In this document: positions 9,482-18,636 of the stretch, in pieces
How the letters are laid out: the number at the start of each line of letters is the position of its first letter
How positions within the stretch are numbered: the stretch's first letter is position 1
Assembly: GCA_910577225.1 (NCBI GenBank)
Contig: CAJTMV010000031.1
Location: forward strand, 1-53,177
Origin: an uncultured Eubacterium sp.
GTDB lineage: Bacteria > Bacillota > Clostridia > Lachnospirales > Lachnospiraceae
Direction of reading: 5' to 3'
Length of the DNA: 53,177 nucleotides
Notes under the pieces: model-generated
Seen by the model: the letters and a program-made list of their open reading frames with translations, nothing else
Database searches by the model: none
Told to the model about the DNA's origin: nothing
Translations under genes and position numbers: made by a program

Positions 9482-10393
9482 ATGAAGGAGACGCAGATAA
9501 AATCGTCCGGTGATCTGACAGAGCAGGTTGTCATGAAGGTATCCAGGACAAGTATTTTTGCAAACATATTTTTGTCTGTATTCAAGCTGATTGCTGGAAT
9601 TGCAGCTTCTTCTGAAGCGATGATTTCGGATGCGGTACATTCTGCATCTGATGTGTTTAGTACGCTGATTGTTATAGCCGGTGTGAAAATGTCACGAAAG
9701 GAAGCAGATAAAGAGCATCCATACGGACACGAGCGAATGGAATGTGTCGCTGCTATTTTACTGGCAGTGATCCTGTTTTTGACAGGAATAGGGATTGGTT
9801 ACGGCGGAATACAAAAGATTGTAGCAGGAAATTACGAACAGCTGTCTGTACCAGGAAGACTGGCACTTTTTGCAGCGGTTGTATCGATTGTTACAAAAGA
9901 ATGGATGTTTTGGTATACAAAGTTTCATGCAAAACGGGTGAATTGTGGCGCATTAATGGCGGACGCATGGCATCATCGATCGGATTCGTTGTCTTCGATC
10001 GGTTCTTTCATCGGAATATTGGGAGCAAGACTTGGATTTGCGGTTATGGATCCGGCTGCCGGAGTAGTTATTTGTTTCTTTATTGTCAAGGCATCTTATG
10101 ATATATTTAAAGACGCAGTCGATAAGATGGTAGATAAATCCTGTGACGAGAATATGGTGACACAGCTTAGAAATACGGTACTGGGGCAAACCGGTGTAAT
10201 AAGAGTAGACGATTTGATTACAAGAGAATTTGGCAACCGGGTCTATGTCGATGTGGAAATTGCGGCAGACGGTAAGAAAACGTTGTGTGAGACACATGCG
10301 ATTGCAGAGGCGGTTCACAATCAGATCGAAGAGGAATTTCCAAATGTAAAACATATTATGGTACATGTGAATCCGGATGAGGAGAACAGATAA
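9482..10393 (+). CDS. Cation diffusion facilitator family metal exporter
   Basis: Membrane antiporter (303 aa) expected to expel divalent metals such as Zn, Co, Ni, Mn or Fe. Six transmembrane helices occupy about residues 25-205, followed by a cytosolic ferredoxin-like domain. The transport site is visible as D50 and D57 in SDAVHSASD (helix 2) and H164 and D168 in DAWHHRSD (helix 5), with the intervening conserved HPYGHER loop after helix 2. The C-terminal domain ends with HIMVHVNPDEE. The start has GGAGG 6 nt upstream. The long leader suggests RNA-level control by metal. The following HD gene begins 10 bp after the stop. Confidence 0.92.
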   Translation: MKETQIKSSGDLTEQVVMKVSRTSIFANIFLSVFKLIAGIAASSEAMISDAVHSASDVFSTLIVIAGVKMSRKEADKEHPYGHERMECVAAILLAVILFLTGIGIGYGGIQKIVAGNYEQLSVPGRLALFAAVVSIVTKEWMFWYTKFHAKRVNCGALMADAWHHRSDSLSSIGSFIGILGARLGFAVMDPAAGVVICFFIVKASYDIFKDAVDKMVDKSCDENMVTQLRNTVLGQTGVIRVDDLITREFGNRVYVDVEIAADGKKTLCETHAIAEAVHNQIEEEFPNVKHIMVHVNPDEENR

Positions 10394-10403
10394 GGAGAAA
10401 GAA

Positions 10404-11024
10404 ATGGATCAAAAACGGCTGGAGAAACAATTTGATTTTATACGGGAGCTTGATAAGGAAAAAAAGATTGTTCGTCAGACCTATCTTTCCGATGCGTCGA
10501 GAAAAGAAAATGATGCGGAACATGCATGGCATGCGGCAGTGATGGCTGTTTTATTAAGTGAATATGCAAATGAAAACATCGATGTATTAAAAACGGTTAC
10601 CATGATTTTGCTGCATGATGTCGTTGAAATCGATGCGGGAGATACGTATGCGTATGACGAGGATGGAAAGAAAACGCAGCGGTTGCGGGAGGAACGTGCT
10701 GCGCAACGCATATATGGTCTGCTGCCAGAGGATCAGAGACAAAAGTTTTCCCTTTTATGGGAGGAATTTGAAGAGGCAAAAACTGCAGAAGCAAAATTTG
10801 CCCGTGCAATGGATCATGTTCAGCCATTGATGCTTAACGATGCATCCGAAGGCAGATCATGGGTAGAACATGGTGTGGAACTTGCACAGATACTTGAAAG
10901 AAATGCGATTACAAAAGAAGGGTCTGCTGAATTGTGGAATTATGCCAGGGAAAAGTGGATAGATAAAAATGTGAAAAACGGCAAAATACGCAATGCAGGC
11001 AACGAAGAGCATAAGACAGACTAA
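10404..11024 (+). CDS. HD domain phosphohydrolase (YfbR-like)
   Basis: Small cytosolic HD-superfamily hydrolase (206 aa), similar to the 5'-deoxynucleotidase YfbR group. Metal-binding residues are visible as His40 and His43 in DAEHAWHAA, the HD doublet H71-D72 in LLHDVVEIDAGD, and a later Asp in AMDHVQPLMLN. The start is ATG 10404 with AAGGAG 6-7 nt upstream; an ATG at 10377 lies inside the CDF gene and lacks a ribosome site. The likely role is nucleotide pool clean-up, but HD proteins vary in substrate. It is the second gene of the CDF transcript. Confidence 0.85.
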   Translation: MDQKRLEKQFDFIRELDKEKKIVRQTYLSDASRKENDAEHAWHAAVMAVLLSEYANENIDVLKTVTMILLHDVVEIDAGDTYAYDEDGKKTQRLREERAAQRIYGLLPEDQRQKFSLLWEEFEEAKTAEAKFARAMDHVQPLMLNDASEGRSWVEHGVELAQILERNAITKEGSAELWNYAREKWIDKNVKNGKIRNAGNEEHKTD

Positions 11025-11073
11025 AGATCTGTTTTTATAAGATTGTCCGTAATAATTCGAACAGGAGAACGTG

Positions 11074-11985
11074 ATGTCGGAGAGAATGGTTGGCAGAGGT
11101 GGATTTTCTGGATCAGATAATAGCCTTGGAAAAGGATCTGGGAAAGGAATGGACCGGTTATCCGAAAATAATTCCGAGGCAAACGAGGAACAACTAATGG
11201 ATATGGATAGAAAGAATGAGGATTCATATCAGCAGTTTATACGAGTAATACATTCTGTACAGGAATTTATAAAAACGTCTGATCGTATGCCAGACAGAGA
11301 AGAGATTGCCGGTTATTTTAAAGAGATGAAATTATCCCTGCAACAACAGGAAATGGTTTATCAATATTTCGAGCAGTTGCGGGAGGAAAATGGGAATCAA
11401 TCCTTCGAGATGCCGATTTCTATTGAAAAAGAGGAGAATGTAAAGGATCAGAGGGAGAAAGTAAAATTACCAGAAACCGGTTTTTTTCGTTTCTATCTTG
11501 AAGATATAAAAAAACGAAAGAGGTATACAAAAGAAGAAGAAGAAACATTGTATCAACGCCTGGTTGCAGGAGATACAACAGTTATACAAGCACTTTCGGA
11601 GCAATGGATGCATAAAGTGTTACAAATTGCACAAAATCAGGTACGAATAGTAGAAACAAAAGACGTTGCAGATGTGATCCAGGAAGGGAATATGGCGGTA
11701 TTTCTTTCTTTGCAACAACTCGTTGGTTCTGGAAAAATGACAGATTTTAATCAGGAATTAACAAGTGCAGCGAAATATGCTATGGAACAGTATTTGCGAA
11801 AAACAGCAGCTGAAGAAGAAATGGATCAGTCCATACTGGCAAAAGCAGCGTTAGTGTATGAAGCGCGTAAATTTATGACTGAAAAATTGCAGAGGATCCC
11901 GACTGTAGCAGAGTTGAGCCAGTATACAAAGATGTCTGAAACAGAACTGGAAGATATTCTTTGTATACTGGAAGAGAAAAAGTGA
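11074..11985 (+). CDS. Sigma-70-like protein lacking region 4
   Basis: 303 aa. After a variable N-terminal ~135 residues rich in Glu and Gln, the block from ETGFFRFYLEDI through KRKRYTKEEEETLYQRLVAGD resembles regions 1.2 and 2.1 of primary sigma factors. DVADVIQEGNMAVFLSL resembles region 2 (DLIQEGNIGL type), and KLQRIPTVAELSQYTKMSETEL resembles region 3. It ends there: region 4, which reads the -35 box, is absent, and the aromatic -10-reading residues are not obvious. It could be a degenerate sigma factor or a sigma-derived regulator. The start ATG 11074 follows AGGAG by 6 nt (GTG at 11071 is possible). It is followed 11 bp later by hydE. Confidence 0.65.
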   Translation: MSERMVGRGGFSGSDNSLGKGSGKGMDRLSENNSEANEEQLMDMDRKNEDSYQQFIRVIHSVQEFIKTSDRMPDREEIAGYFKEMKLSLQQQEMVYQYFEQLREENGNQSFEMPISIEKEENVKDQREKVKLPETGFFRFYLEDIKKRKRYTKEEEETLYQRLVAGDTTVIQALSEQWMHKVLQIAQNQVRIVETKDVADVIQEGNMAVFLSLQQLVGSGKMTDFNQELTSAAKYAMEQYLRKTAAEEEMDQSILAKAALVYEARKFMTEKLQRIPTVAELSQYTKMSETELEDILCILEEKK

Positions 11986-11996
11986 GCAGGGGAAAT

Positions 11997-13079
11997 ATGG
12001 CGAAAAACGAAACAGACCTACAAATAAAAGAATGCGGCAACATACGGCAGCTGATTCATCGGCTGCGCCAGAATCATACGTTATCAGATCAAGAACTAAA
12101 AGAATTGTTGGTCACAGAACATACAGAAGATCTGGAATATTTATATCAAAGTGCGAGACAGATATGTGATTCCTTTTATGGAAAAAAGATATACGCACGC
12201 GGATTAATTGAGTTTACAAATTATTGTCGAAATAATTGTTATTATTGTGGAATTCGTCGTGAAAATCATAAGATCGAACGTTACCGTCTGTCTATGGATG
12301 ATATTCTTAAATGTGCGGACGAAGGGTATTTACTCGGATTTCGAACATTTGTATTGCAGGGTGGCGAAGACCCTTATTATACAAAAGAAAAACTGGGAGA
12401 AATAGTTTCTTGTCTAAAGAGGAAATATCCGAATTGTGCCGTTACGCTTTCTTTTGGAGAATGGGAGCCAGAAGTTTATCAATATTGGTATAATTGTGGA
12501 GCTGACCGTTATCTGTTAAGACACGAAACTGCGGATCCTTTGCATTATGGTTTATTGCATCCGAAGGAGATGACGTTAAAGAATCGAAAAGAATGTCTGG
12601 AGCAGTTAAAACAGACAGGATATCAGGTGGGAGCTGGTTTTATGGTCGGGTCGCCAGGACAAACCCTGGATACGCTGATTCAGGATCTGCGTTATCTGGA
12701 AAAACTGCAGCCGCATATGATTGGAATCGGACCTTTTATCCCGCAAAAAGATACGCCGTTTGCAGATCAGCCACAGGGTACGCTGACCCTGACGCTTCGA
12801 CTGCTGGCGATTTTACGACTGATGTTACCAAAAGTACTGCTTCCTGCAACAACTGCTTTGGGTTCCATTCATCCAAATGGACGTGAGATGGGAATACTAG
12901 CTGGCGCCAATGTTGTGATGCCGAATTTATCTCCTGCACAGGCGCGCGAAAGATATGTTCTTTATGATCATAAAATCTATTCAGGAGCAGAATCGGCACA
13001 AAACAGGAAAGATCTGGAAAACCGTATGCGTACAATTGGATATGAGCTTTGTATGGAGCGCGGAGACAGTCTGATGTGA
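11997..13079 (+). CDS. hydE: [FeFe]-hydrogenase H-cluster maturase HydE (radical SAM)
   Basis: Radical SAM enzyme that helps build the diiron subcluster of [FeFe]-hydrogenase together with HydF and HydG. The 360-aa protein has the radical-SAM cluster motif CX3CX2C at C77, C81 and C84 (NYCRNNCYYCG), preceded by the FTN segment. LQGGEDPYY and GAGFMVGSPGQT correspond to SAM-contacting strands of the barrel, and IGIGPFIPQKDTPF is typical of the HydE group. The start is ATG 11997 after AGGGGAA; an in-frame TTG at 11961 lies inside the upstream gene. HydF and HydG are not in the window, so the maturation genes are split in this genome. Confidence 0.9.
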   Translation: MAKNETDLQIKECGNIRQLIHRLRQNHTLSDQELKELLVTEHTEDLEYLYQSARQICDSFYGKKIYARGLIEFTNYCRNNCYYCGIRRENHKIERYRLSMDDILKCADEGYLLGFRTFVLQGGEDPYYTKEKLGEIVSCLKRKYPNCAVTLSFGEWEPEVYQYWYNCGADRYLLRHETADPLHYGLLHPKEMTLKNRKECLEQLKQTGYQVGAGFMVGSPGQTLDTLIQDLRYLEKLQPHMIGIGPFIPQKDTPFADQPQGTLTLTLRLLAILRLMLPKVLLPATTALGSIHPNGREMGILAGANVVMPNLSPAQARERYVLYDHKIYSGAESAQNRKDLENRMRTIGYELCMERGDSLM

Positions 13080-13109
13080 TACTGTTACCGAAAGAAAGGA
13101 TAAATACGT

Positions 13110-13970
13110 ATGTTGGATGCAAATCAGGAAACCGGAAGCGCAGATCGCATTGAATTAAGTATTCGTAAAAAGTTTCATAAATCTATTTTCAGCCGTTTTG
13201 CCAGGGCGATCAATGAGTATCAGCTGTTAAAAGAAGGCGATAAAGTGGCGGTCTGTATTTCGGGCGGAAAAGATTCCATGCTGATGGCAAAGTGCTTTCA
13301 GGAATTACAGCGGCATAGAAAATTTTATTTTGAACTCGTGTTTTTAGTTATGGATCCTGGATATTGCAAGGCGAATCGGCGTCAGATCGAGCAAAATGCA
13401 CAGATGATGAATCTTCCGATTACAATGTTTGAAACGCAGATTTTTGATTCTGTAGATCATATAGAAAAATCTCCCTGTTATTTATGTGCACGGATGCGAC
13501 GTGGTTATTTATATAGTAAGGCAAAGGAGCTTGGCTGTAACAAAATTGCGCTGGGTCATCATTACGATGATGTCATAGAAACGATATTAATGAGCATGCT
13601 TTATAGCGGACAAATTCAGACAATGATGCCAAAACTACATAGTACGAATTTTGCGGGGATGGAACTGATACGTCCTTTATATCTTGTTCGGGAGGATGAT
13701 ATTAAACACTGGAGAGATTATCATGGGTTACATTTTTTGCAGTGCGCCTGTCATTTTACAGAACAATGTGAACATACAGATAATAAAGAAATGACGTCCA
13801 AACGTCAGGAGATCAAAGAGCTGATTCGTTCATTAAAAGTTATGAATCCGTATATCGAAGGAAATTTGTTTAAAAGCGTTGAAAATGTAAATCTGCATAC
13901 AATTATTGCATATAAGCAGAATGGACAAAAACATCATTTTCTGGACACCTACGAGATACAGGAATCGTGA
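13110..13970 (+). CDS. TtcA-like tRNA thiolation ATPase
   Basis: ATP-pyrophosphatase (286 aa) of the TtcA/TilS superfamily, expected to adenylate a tRNA base and insert sulfur (2-thiocytidine for true TtcA) using a [4Fe-4S] cluster. The PP-loop SGGKDS is at residues 51-56. The cluster Cys pair is C123 and C126 (CYLC), and a further Cys pair is at 212/214 (QCACH), the TtcA arrangement. LGHHYDDVIET is the second nucleotide-binding motif. It has no N-terminal zinc ribbons. LarE (which has a different Cys pattern) is excluded. It lies 30 bp downstream of hydE in the same direction. Confidence 0.85.
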   Translation: MLDANQETGSADRIELSIRKKFHKSIFSRFARAINEYQLLKEGDKVAVCISGGKDSMLMAKCFQELQRHRKFYFELVFLVMDPGYCKANRRQIEQNAQMMNLPITMFETQIFDSVDHIEKSPCYLCARMRRGYLYSKAKELGCNKIALGHHYDDVIETILMSMLYSGQIQTMMPKLHSTNFAGMELIRPLYLVREDDIKHWRDYHGLHFLQCACHFTEQCEHTDNKEMTSKRQEIKELIRSLKVMNPYIEGNLFKSVENVNLHTIIAYKQNGQKHHFLDTYEIQES

Positions 13971-14004
13971 AATCCGTTTTGATACGGTAGTTCACGATTC
14001 CTGT
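13958..14004. terminator. Convergent-gene hairpin between ttcA-like and trx genes
   Basis: 14-bp arms ACAGGAATCGTGAA (13958-13971) and TTCACGATTCCTGT (13991-14004) are perfectly complementary, and CCGT/ACGG inside extends the stem. The left arm lies within the last codons of the TtcA-like gene. It sits between convergent genes and probably stops transcription in both directions, although neither side has a strong T-tract. Confidence 0.6.
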
Positions 14005-14015
14005 GAAATGCTGCT

Positions 14016-14324
14016 TTATTTTGCGAGTTCTAAAATTGCATGTTTGGGAATCAGACCGACTGAAGTTTTATAGATATTTCCATTTTTAAAAGAAATCAGA
14101 GTCGGAATACTCATAATCTGAAACCGGGATGCAAGATCCGGCTGTTCGTCGACATTTACTTTACATAGTTTTATTTCAGAAGTTTCTTCTGAGAGTTCTT
14201 CTACGGCTGGAGAGAGACGTTTACATGGACCACACCAGTCAGCCCAGAAGTCGACAATTACAGGTTTGTCTGATTGTATAACTTCAGCCTCAAAATTTTC
14301 AGTAGTGACTGTAACAACTGCCAT
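14016..14324 (-). CDS. trxA: Thioredoxin
   Basis: Small redox protein (102 aa) that reduces protein disulfides. The active site is WCGPC (Cys31 and Cys34), preceded by VDFWADW, and the cis-Pro is in SIPTLISF. The start is set at the ATG whose first base is 14324 on the complementary strand, with AAAGGAG just upstream; a longer frame to 14360 lacks a ribosome site and would add 12 non-homologous residues. It is transcribed convergently with the HydE/TtcA group. No thioredoxin reductase gene is adjacent. Confidence 0.93.
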   Translation of the reverse strand: MAVVTVTTENFEAEVIQSDKPVIVDFWADWCGPCKRLSPAVEELSEETSEIKLCKVNVDEQPDLASRFQIMSIPTLISFKNGNIYKTSVGLIPKHAILELAK

Positions 14325-14505
14325 TTTAAATTCTCCTTTCAATGCTGTCATACGGATCATAACCGTATGTAAAAATAGTGATATTCAGAGTCCGATAAAA
14401 GAGCAAATTGAAATATGAAATGAACTGGCATAACTTTCACAAGCATCATTCATCGGAACTGTTATCAGATTATCATACGTTTGCATAGAAAGCAAGCAGT
14501 TTTGG

Positions 14506-14534
14506 TTGACAAAAAACAGATAACATGATATTTT
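14506..14534 (+). promoter_or_regulatory. Promoter of the acylphosphatase gene
   Basis: Perfect TTGACA at 14506-14511 and TATTTT at 14529-14534 with a 17-nt spacer. It is divergent to the thioredoxin gene. Confidence 0.6.
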
Positions 14535-14600
14535 GTGTAAAGATTATGATAATAATATCGTGTTATTTGTTTTTTTGTTATAAAAGAAAGGAATATGAGT

Positions 14601-14879
14601 ATGGGAAAAGTACGAAAGCACATTCGTTTTACAGGAAGGGTTCAGGGAGTCGGATTTCGTTATCGGGCGGCGTATGCAGCACGCAGTCTGGGTGTAACAG
14701 GATGGGTGACGAATCTTGACGATGGATCGGTCGAGATGGAAGCACAAGGTACGGAGGAACAAATTCAGCGTATTCTTTCTATGTTGAATGGAGATTCTTA
14801 TATTGTGATTGAAAAAATGGAGATAAATGAACTGCCAACGAAATTCATAGAAAAAGGGTTTCATGTGAAAGGATATTAA
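14601..14879 (+). CDS. acyP: Acylphosphatase
   Basis: Small enzyme (92 aa from the chosen start) that hydrolyses carboxyl-phosphate bonds such as in acetyl phosphate or carbamoyl phosphate. The signature GRVQGVGFR places the phosphate-binding loop and catalytic Arg at residue 20, and the catalytic Asn is N38 in GWVTNLDDG. Two in-frame ATGs exist: 14595 is only 1-3 nt from AAAGGAA, while 14601 is at a normal distance, so 14601 is preferred. Sigma-A promoter 14506-14534; terminator-like hairpin about 160 bp downstream. Confidence 0.93.
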   Translation: MGKVRKHIRFTGRVQGVGFRYRAAYAARSLGVTGWVTNLDDGSVEMEAQGTEEQIQRILSMLNGDSYIVIEKMEINELPTKFIEKGFHVKGY

Positions 14880-15034
14880 TAAAATAGCTTCGAAAAGAGA
14901 TCCTTGTGCGGAAATTGAGATGGATGTATCGTAAGAAACTGGATTTTCAATTTACAGAAGTGCTTCAAAACAAATATTTTAAAAGTGAATTATTTTGAAG
15001 ATGTAGCAAAATATTATTGTACGATGAAACTGGA

Positions 15035-15065
15035 AAAGGCAGTGTTCATAGAATGCTGCTTTTTT
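15035..15065 (+). terminator. Probable terminator downstream of acyP
   Basis: GCAGTGTT and AATGCTGC form an 8-bp stem with two wobble pairs around the loop CATAG, followed by TTTTTT. Confidence 0.5.
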
Positions 15066-15150
15066 AATATTGTACTTCATACAAAATATCTTAATTATAA
15101 CAATCATGTAAATCATATGAAGTTTTATTATAAAATGGACTGACGTATTT

Positions 15151-15262
15151 AAAACAGATTATTCAAATTAAAAAGTACTTTGTGATGAAAACGGACTGTT
15201 ATAATTAAAACAGACTATTGTTTAAAAAGAACTCTGTGATTAAAACAGGTTGTCATAATTAA
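15151..15262. repeat. Two copies of a ~56-bp AT-rich repeat
   Basis: The block starting AAAACAGATTATT at 15151 recurs as AAAACAGACTATT at 15207. Each copy contains a TTTGTGAT/TCTGTGAT segment followed by an AAAAC-GG-TGT-ATAATT half, so the unit looks itself composite. Confidence 0.6.
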
Positions 15263-15280
15263 AACAAATGGTTATAATAA

Positions 15281-15715
15281 ATAACAGTTTACAACTTTTT
15301 CGATTGTGTACAATATATTGTCAAAATAGATTGAAAATTAACAATAAATAGTAAGGAACATCACAAAATTAGGAATAAAAAGAAAAGTTGTCAACTGTTG
15401 AAATAAAAAAGAACACTATAAATAAACACCAGTTTGTAACTTTTTCGATTAAGTACAATATATATGTCCAAATATATTACAAAACCATCAATAAATAGTA
15501 TGGGATATTACCAAAATTAGGAATAAAAAGAAAAGTTGTTAACTGCTGAAATAAAAGAACACTAAAATAAACACCAGTATACAATTTTTTTCGATTAAGT
15601 ATAATATATTGTCCAAATAGGATATAAAAATTAGAAATAAATGGTATGGGTTATTACGAAATTAGGAATAAAAAGAAACTTGTAAGTTGCTGTAAAGAAA
15701 GTGAACTATTGGAAT
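15281..15715. repeat. Three tandem copies of a ~147-bp AT-rich unit
   Basis: Three imperfect head-to-tail copies begin near 15281, 15427 and 15573. Landmarks recurring at 145-148 bp spacing are TTTTTCGATT (15296, 15441, ~15587), the palindrome-bearing GTACAATATATTGTC-like segment, AATAAATAGTATGGG, and AGGAATAAAAAGAAAAGTTG (15371, ~15519, ~15665). Copies 1 and 2 also share AACTG(T/C)TGAAATAAAA. No coding frame is conserved. Confidence 0.85.
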
Positions 15716-15719
15716 TATA

Positions 15720-15905
15720 GCTGACTATTGTAAACAAAGTATGATAGTAATTAAAACGAATGACTGTATTAAAAACGAATAATTGTAATAAATGAAAGAT
15801 TGTAATTAGCAAAAGACTGTAATTAAGCGAAAGACTGTAATTAAAATGAATAATCTTTGTTAATACAATCTATGGTAAAGTTAATACAAATGATTGTAAT
15901 ATAAA
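15720..15905. repeat. Short degenerate repeats around GACTGTAATTAA
   Basis: About eight loosely conserved repeats of roughly 18-22 bp with a shared (GAC/AAT)TGTAATTAAAA(C/G)GAA-type core. The clearest neighbouring pair is AAAGACTGTAATTAAGCG and AAAGACTGTAATTAAAAT. Confidence 0.55.
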
Positions 15906-16344
15906 TTATTGTAACTTATACAAATTGAATCAACATACGTAGTTAAAAATAATTATAGTAATTCTCTAAGTATTATTGGTAATTAAGTGAATTAGGAAAA
16001 TAAGAAGTAGCTCTTAAATAAAGTGATAGTGATACAAGTGTACGTACACAGGGAATCAGACGGATATAGTAACCAAATATGCAATTGTATGTATACAATT
16101 CTTGAAATAAGAAATATGATCGTTAAAAAAATCTGTAATTCAAAAGTAAAATGGTATTGAACTAAAATGGTTATGATAGAATATGCTTCAAGTGAAATAA
16201 TATAGAAATATTGATAAAATTGTAGGAAGTAAATAATTTTCTATACCCAATATTGTGCAATCCTATATGGTTTTCAGATATTGTACAATATATAAAAATA
16301 CGTTAGTAATTTAAGAGTATATAGTTGTATCTGTAGTGTTATCT

Positions 16345-16510
16345 TCAATTATATATTTATATCATTCATATATATTATATCATTTATATATTTTTATATC
16401 ATTTACAAATATTTATATATTTATATCGTTTATATATTTATATCATTTATATATATTTATATTATTTATATCACTTATATATATTAATATCATTCATATA
16501 TATAATATTC
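16345..16510. repeat. ATTTATATCATTTATAT microsatellite-like tract
   Basis: Pure A/T-rich run with repeated TATATTTATATCATTTA words of about 15-17 bp, at least eight copies with slippage variants. The long open frame across it encodes only Ile/Tyr/Phe/Leu repeats and is not a gene. Confidence 0.75.
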
Positions 16511-16977
16511 ATATGCATCGAAAAAGTTATATGGGACAGAATAGTAGAAAAATAGCGTAATATTTTATAAGTTTATTAAAATGGTATATTTTTATCATTT
16601 TTTATTCTAATTATTTATAAACTCAATATAGATTATAAATAAACAAATTTATAGTAAATTAAAAACATTTTTAATTAAATGTATAAATGATTTATAGCGC
16701 CTTTATGTTTATTTAAGTATTTTTAAGTTTAGTATTTATTAATTTGCAGTACTTCCGTCAACGAATTATGATTAAGCAAAATATTGTAATATTATTATAA
16801 TACTTCTAAGGTGGTAATTCTTTAAAATAGATGAAGTATTCCATCGATATAATTATTCAAACTATTGCAATTCATTTCAACTATTGTAACTTATAATATT
16901 TAAAAGAATGAATGAAAGCGTATCTGGAAGTTAATTAGATCAAAAAAGTACATGTGCTGCCTAAGAAAGGAAACAAG

Positions 16978-18141
16978 ATGGATAAACGGAAAAATAACTG
17001 GTCAATTCTTGGATTTGGCTGTATGCGACTCCCGATGAAAAATGGACATGTGGATATGAAAGAAACAGAACGGGAGCTGGCATATGCAATTCGTCATGGC
17101 GTAAATTATTTTGATACCGCTTATGTATATAGAGGAAGTGAGAAGGCGCTTGGCATACTGCTCAAAAAAAATCACTGGAGAAAAAAAGTAGAGATTGCGA
17201 CAAAACTTCCTCATTATTTTATTCATACGCTGGATCATGCGAAAAAAATATTTGATGAACAACTTTTACGACTACATACGGATTACATAGATAATTATCT
17301 GATACACATGCTACCGGATATTCATGTCTGGGAAAAATTAGTGTGCATGGGTATTTTAGACTGGCTGCTGGAGAAAAAGGCTTCCGGACAGATTCGAAGG
17401 ATTGGATTCTCTTATCATGGCAATACACAGCAGTTTATGGAACTTCTGGACGCTTTTGACTGGGATTTTTGTCAGGTGCAGTATAATTATATGGATGAGA
17501 ACAGTCAGGCAGGGCGCACGGGTGTCGAATATGCAGCAAAAAAAGGAATTCCGGTAATTATTATGGAGCCATTAAGAGGCGGACGACTGGTAAATGATCT
17601 GCCGACGAAGGCCAGAGAAATGATACGAAAAACTTCTCCTCAACGAAGTCCTGCCGAGTGGGCATTTCGCTGGCTGTGGAATCAGTCTGCAGTATCTGTT
17701 GTATTGTCCGGTATGAATTCGATGGAAATGTTAAAAGAAAATATTCGGATTGCAGAGACAGTAAAGATCAAACAGCTTACAAAGAAAGATGAGATCTTTT
17801 ATAAAAAAATACGCCGTACAATAAATGAAAAAGTGAAAGTACCATGTACCAGTTGCGGATATTGCCAGCCATGTCCTGCAGGCGTGGATATTCCTGGAAT
17901 TTTCCGATGTTACAATGTTTGTTATACAGAGAACTATTTTACCGGGATGAGAGAATATTTGATGTGTACGACTATGCGGGCAAAACCTGCGAATGCTTCT
18001 TTATGTAGAAAGTGCAGTCAGTGTGAACAACATTGTCCGCAGGGCATTGAAATACGAAAAGAACTGGAACAGGTTGTAAAACATATGGAAAATCCGTTTT
18101 ATAAAGCAGCCGCGTTTTTTATTCGCAGAATGTTTCGTTGA
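16978..18141 (+). CDS. Aldo/keto reductase with C-terminal Fe-S domain
   Basis: Cytosolic oxidoreductase (387 aa). The N-terminal ~290 residues form the AKR barrel with catalytic tetrad residues D46 and Y51 (FDTAYVYRGSEKALG), K76 (ATKLP) and H110 (YLIHMLPD). The C-terminal part has Cys clusters of ferredoxin type, CTSCGYCQPCPAG and CRKCSQCEQHCPQG, suggesting electron transfer from reduced ferredoxin or flavodoxin, as in many clostridial AKRs. The start is ATG 16978 after AAAGG; an in-frame GTG at 16954 lacks a ribosome site. It is flanked on both sides by AT-rich repeat tracts and stands alone. The substrate is unknown. Confidence 0.9.
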   Translation: MDKRKNNWSILGFGCMRLPMKNGHVDMKETERELAYAIRHGVNYFDTAYVYRGSEKALGILLKKNHWRKKVEIATKLPHYFIHTLDHAKKIFDEQLLRLHTDYIDNYLIHMLPDIHVWEKLVCMGILDWLLEKKASGQIRRIGFSYHGNTQQFMELLDAFDWDFCQVQYNYMDENSQAGRTGVEYAAKKGIPVIIMEPLRGGRLVNDLPTKAREMIRKTSPQRSPAEWAFRWLWNQSAVSVVLSGMNSMEMLKENIRIAETVKIKQLTKKDEIFYKKIRRTINEKVKVPCTSCGYCQPCPAGVDIPGIFRCYNVCYTENYFTGMREYLMCTTMRAKPANASLCRKCSQCEQHCPQGIEIRKELEQVVKHMENPFYKAAAFFIRRMFR

Positions 18142-18327
18142 TCACAGCATCGAATATCCTGTAATGACACTTATTGCACGATAAAGCAGATTCTGAAATG
18201 TACAGGCTTTTATATAGATACAAATAGAAAATAAAAGAAATCCTTCAGATTCCCTGCTTTTATCATATTAAAAATAATTGAAAAGCACTTCTTTATGAGA
18301 ATTTGTACTTCACAATAAATTTCTTAT

Positions 18328-18352
18328 GGTCTGTGCAGAAAAGGCACAGACC
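18328..18352. terminator. Perfect 9-bp hairpin downstream of the AKR gene
   Basis: Arms GGTCTGTGC and GCACAGACC around AGAAAAG. No immediate T-run follows, so it is a weak terminator candidate. Confidence 0.35.
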
Positions 18353-18636
18353 AGTCTGAACAAAAAAATATTTTTTGTGTATATACATATCCAGTGCTGC
18401 ACATACTAGGAAAGAAAAAGCAATTTTATGTTAAAAAAATATTTAATTTTATATATTATCAGGTGGATTTATTTTAAATATATTAAATTCGATATGTATT
18501 CAAACCAATACATTTGATATATGTAATTTGATTCGTTTCGAAATAATTACCACTAAACTAATTTATGCAATATCTTTTGAAACCGATTTATGAAAATGTT
18601 TAAACTGATAGCATATGGAACAAATATAGTTCAAAG

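Larger units (their letters stand above)
14880..16977. other. 2.1-kb very AT-rich gene-free tract with repeats
   Basis: No credible gene on either strand: the only open frame of any length (about 16336-16560) is a low-complexity translation of a microsatellite. The tract holds a terminator near its start and at least four repeat families, listed separately. Base composition is far more AT-rich than the flanking genes. The last 30 bp carry the ribosome site of the aldo/keto reductase gene. Confidence 0.75.

Noticed and set aside
9246..9640. Minus-strand frames over the CDF leader and start
   Set aside because: They overlap the real CDF gene or its leader and lack ribosome sites.
13110..13970. 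LarE (partner of LarC)
   Set aside because: The Cys pattern CxxC plus a second Cys pair and the HH-YDD motif fit TtcA; LarE features are not seen, and the gene lies 37 kb away.
15281..15715. CRISPR array
   Set aside because: Repeats are ~147 bp, imperfect and contiguous, with no short direct repeats separated by unique spacers and no cas genes.
16336..16560. 74-aa open frame
   Set aside because: It is only a translation of the TATATTTATATCATTT microsatellite, with no ribosome site.
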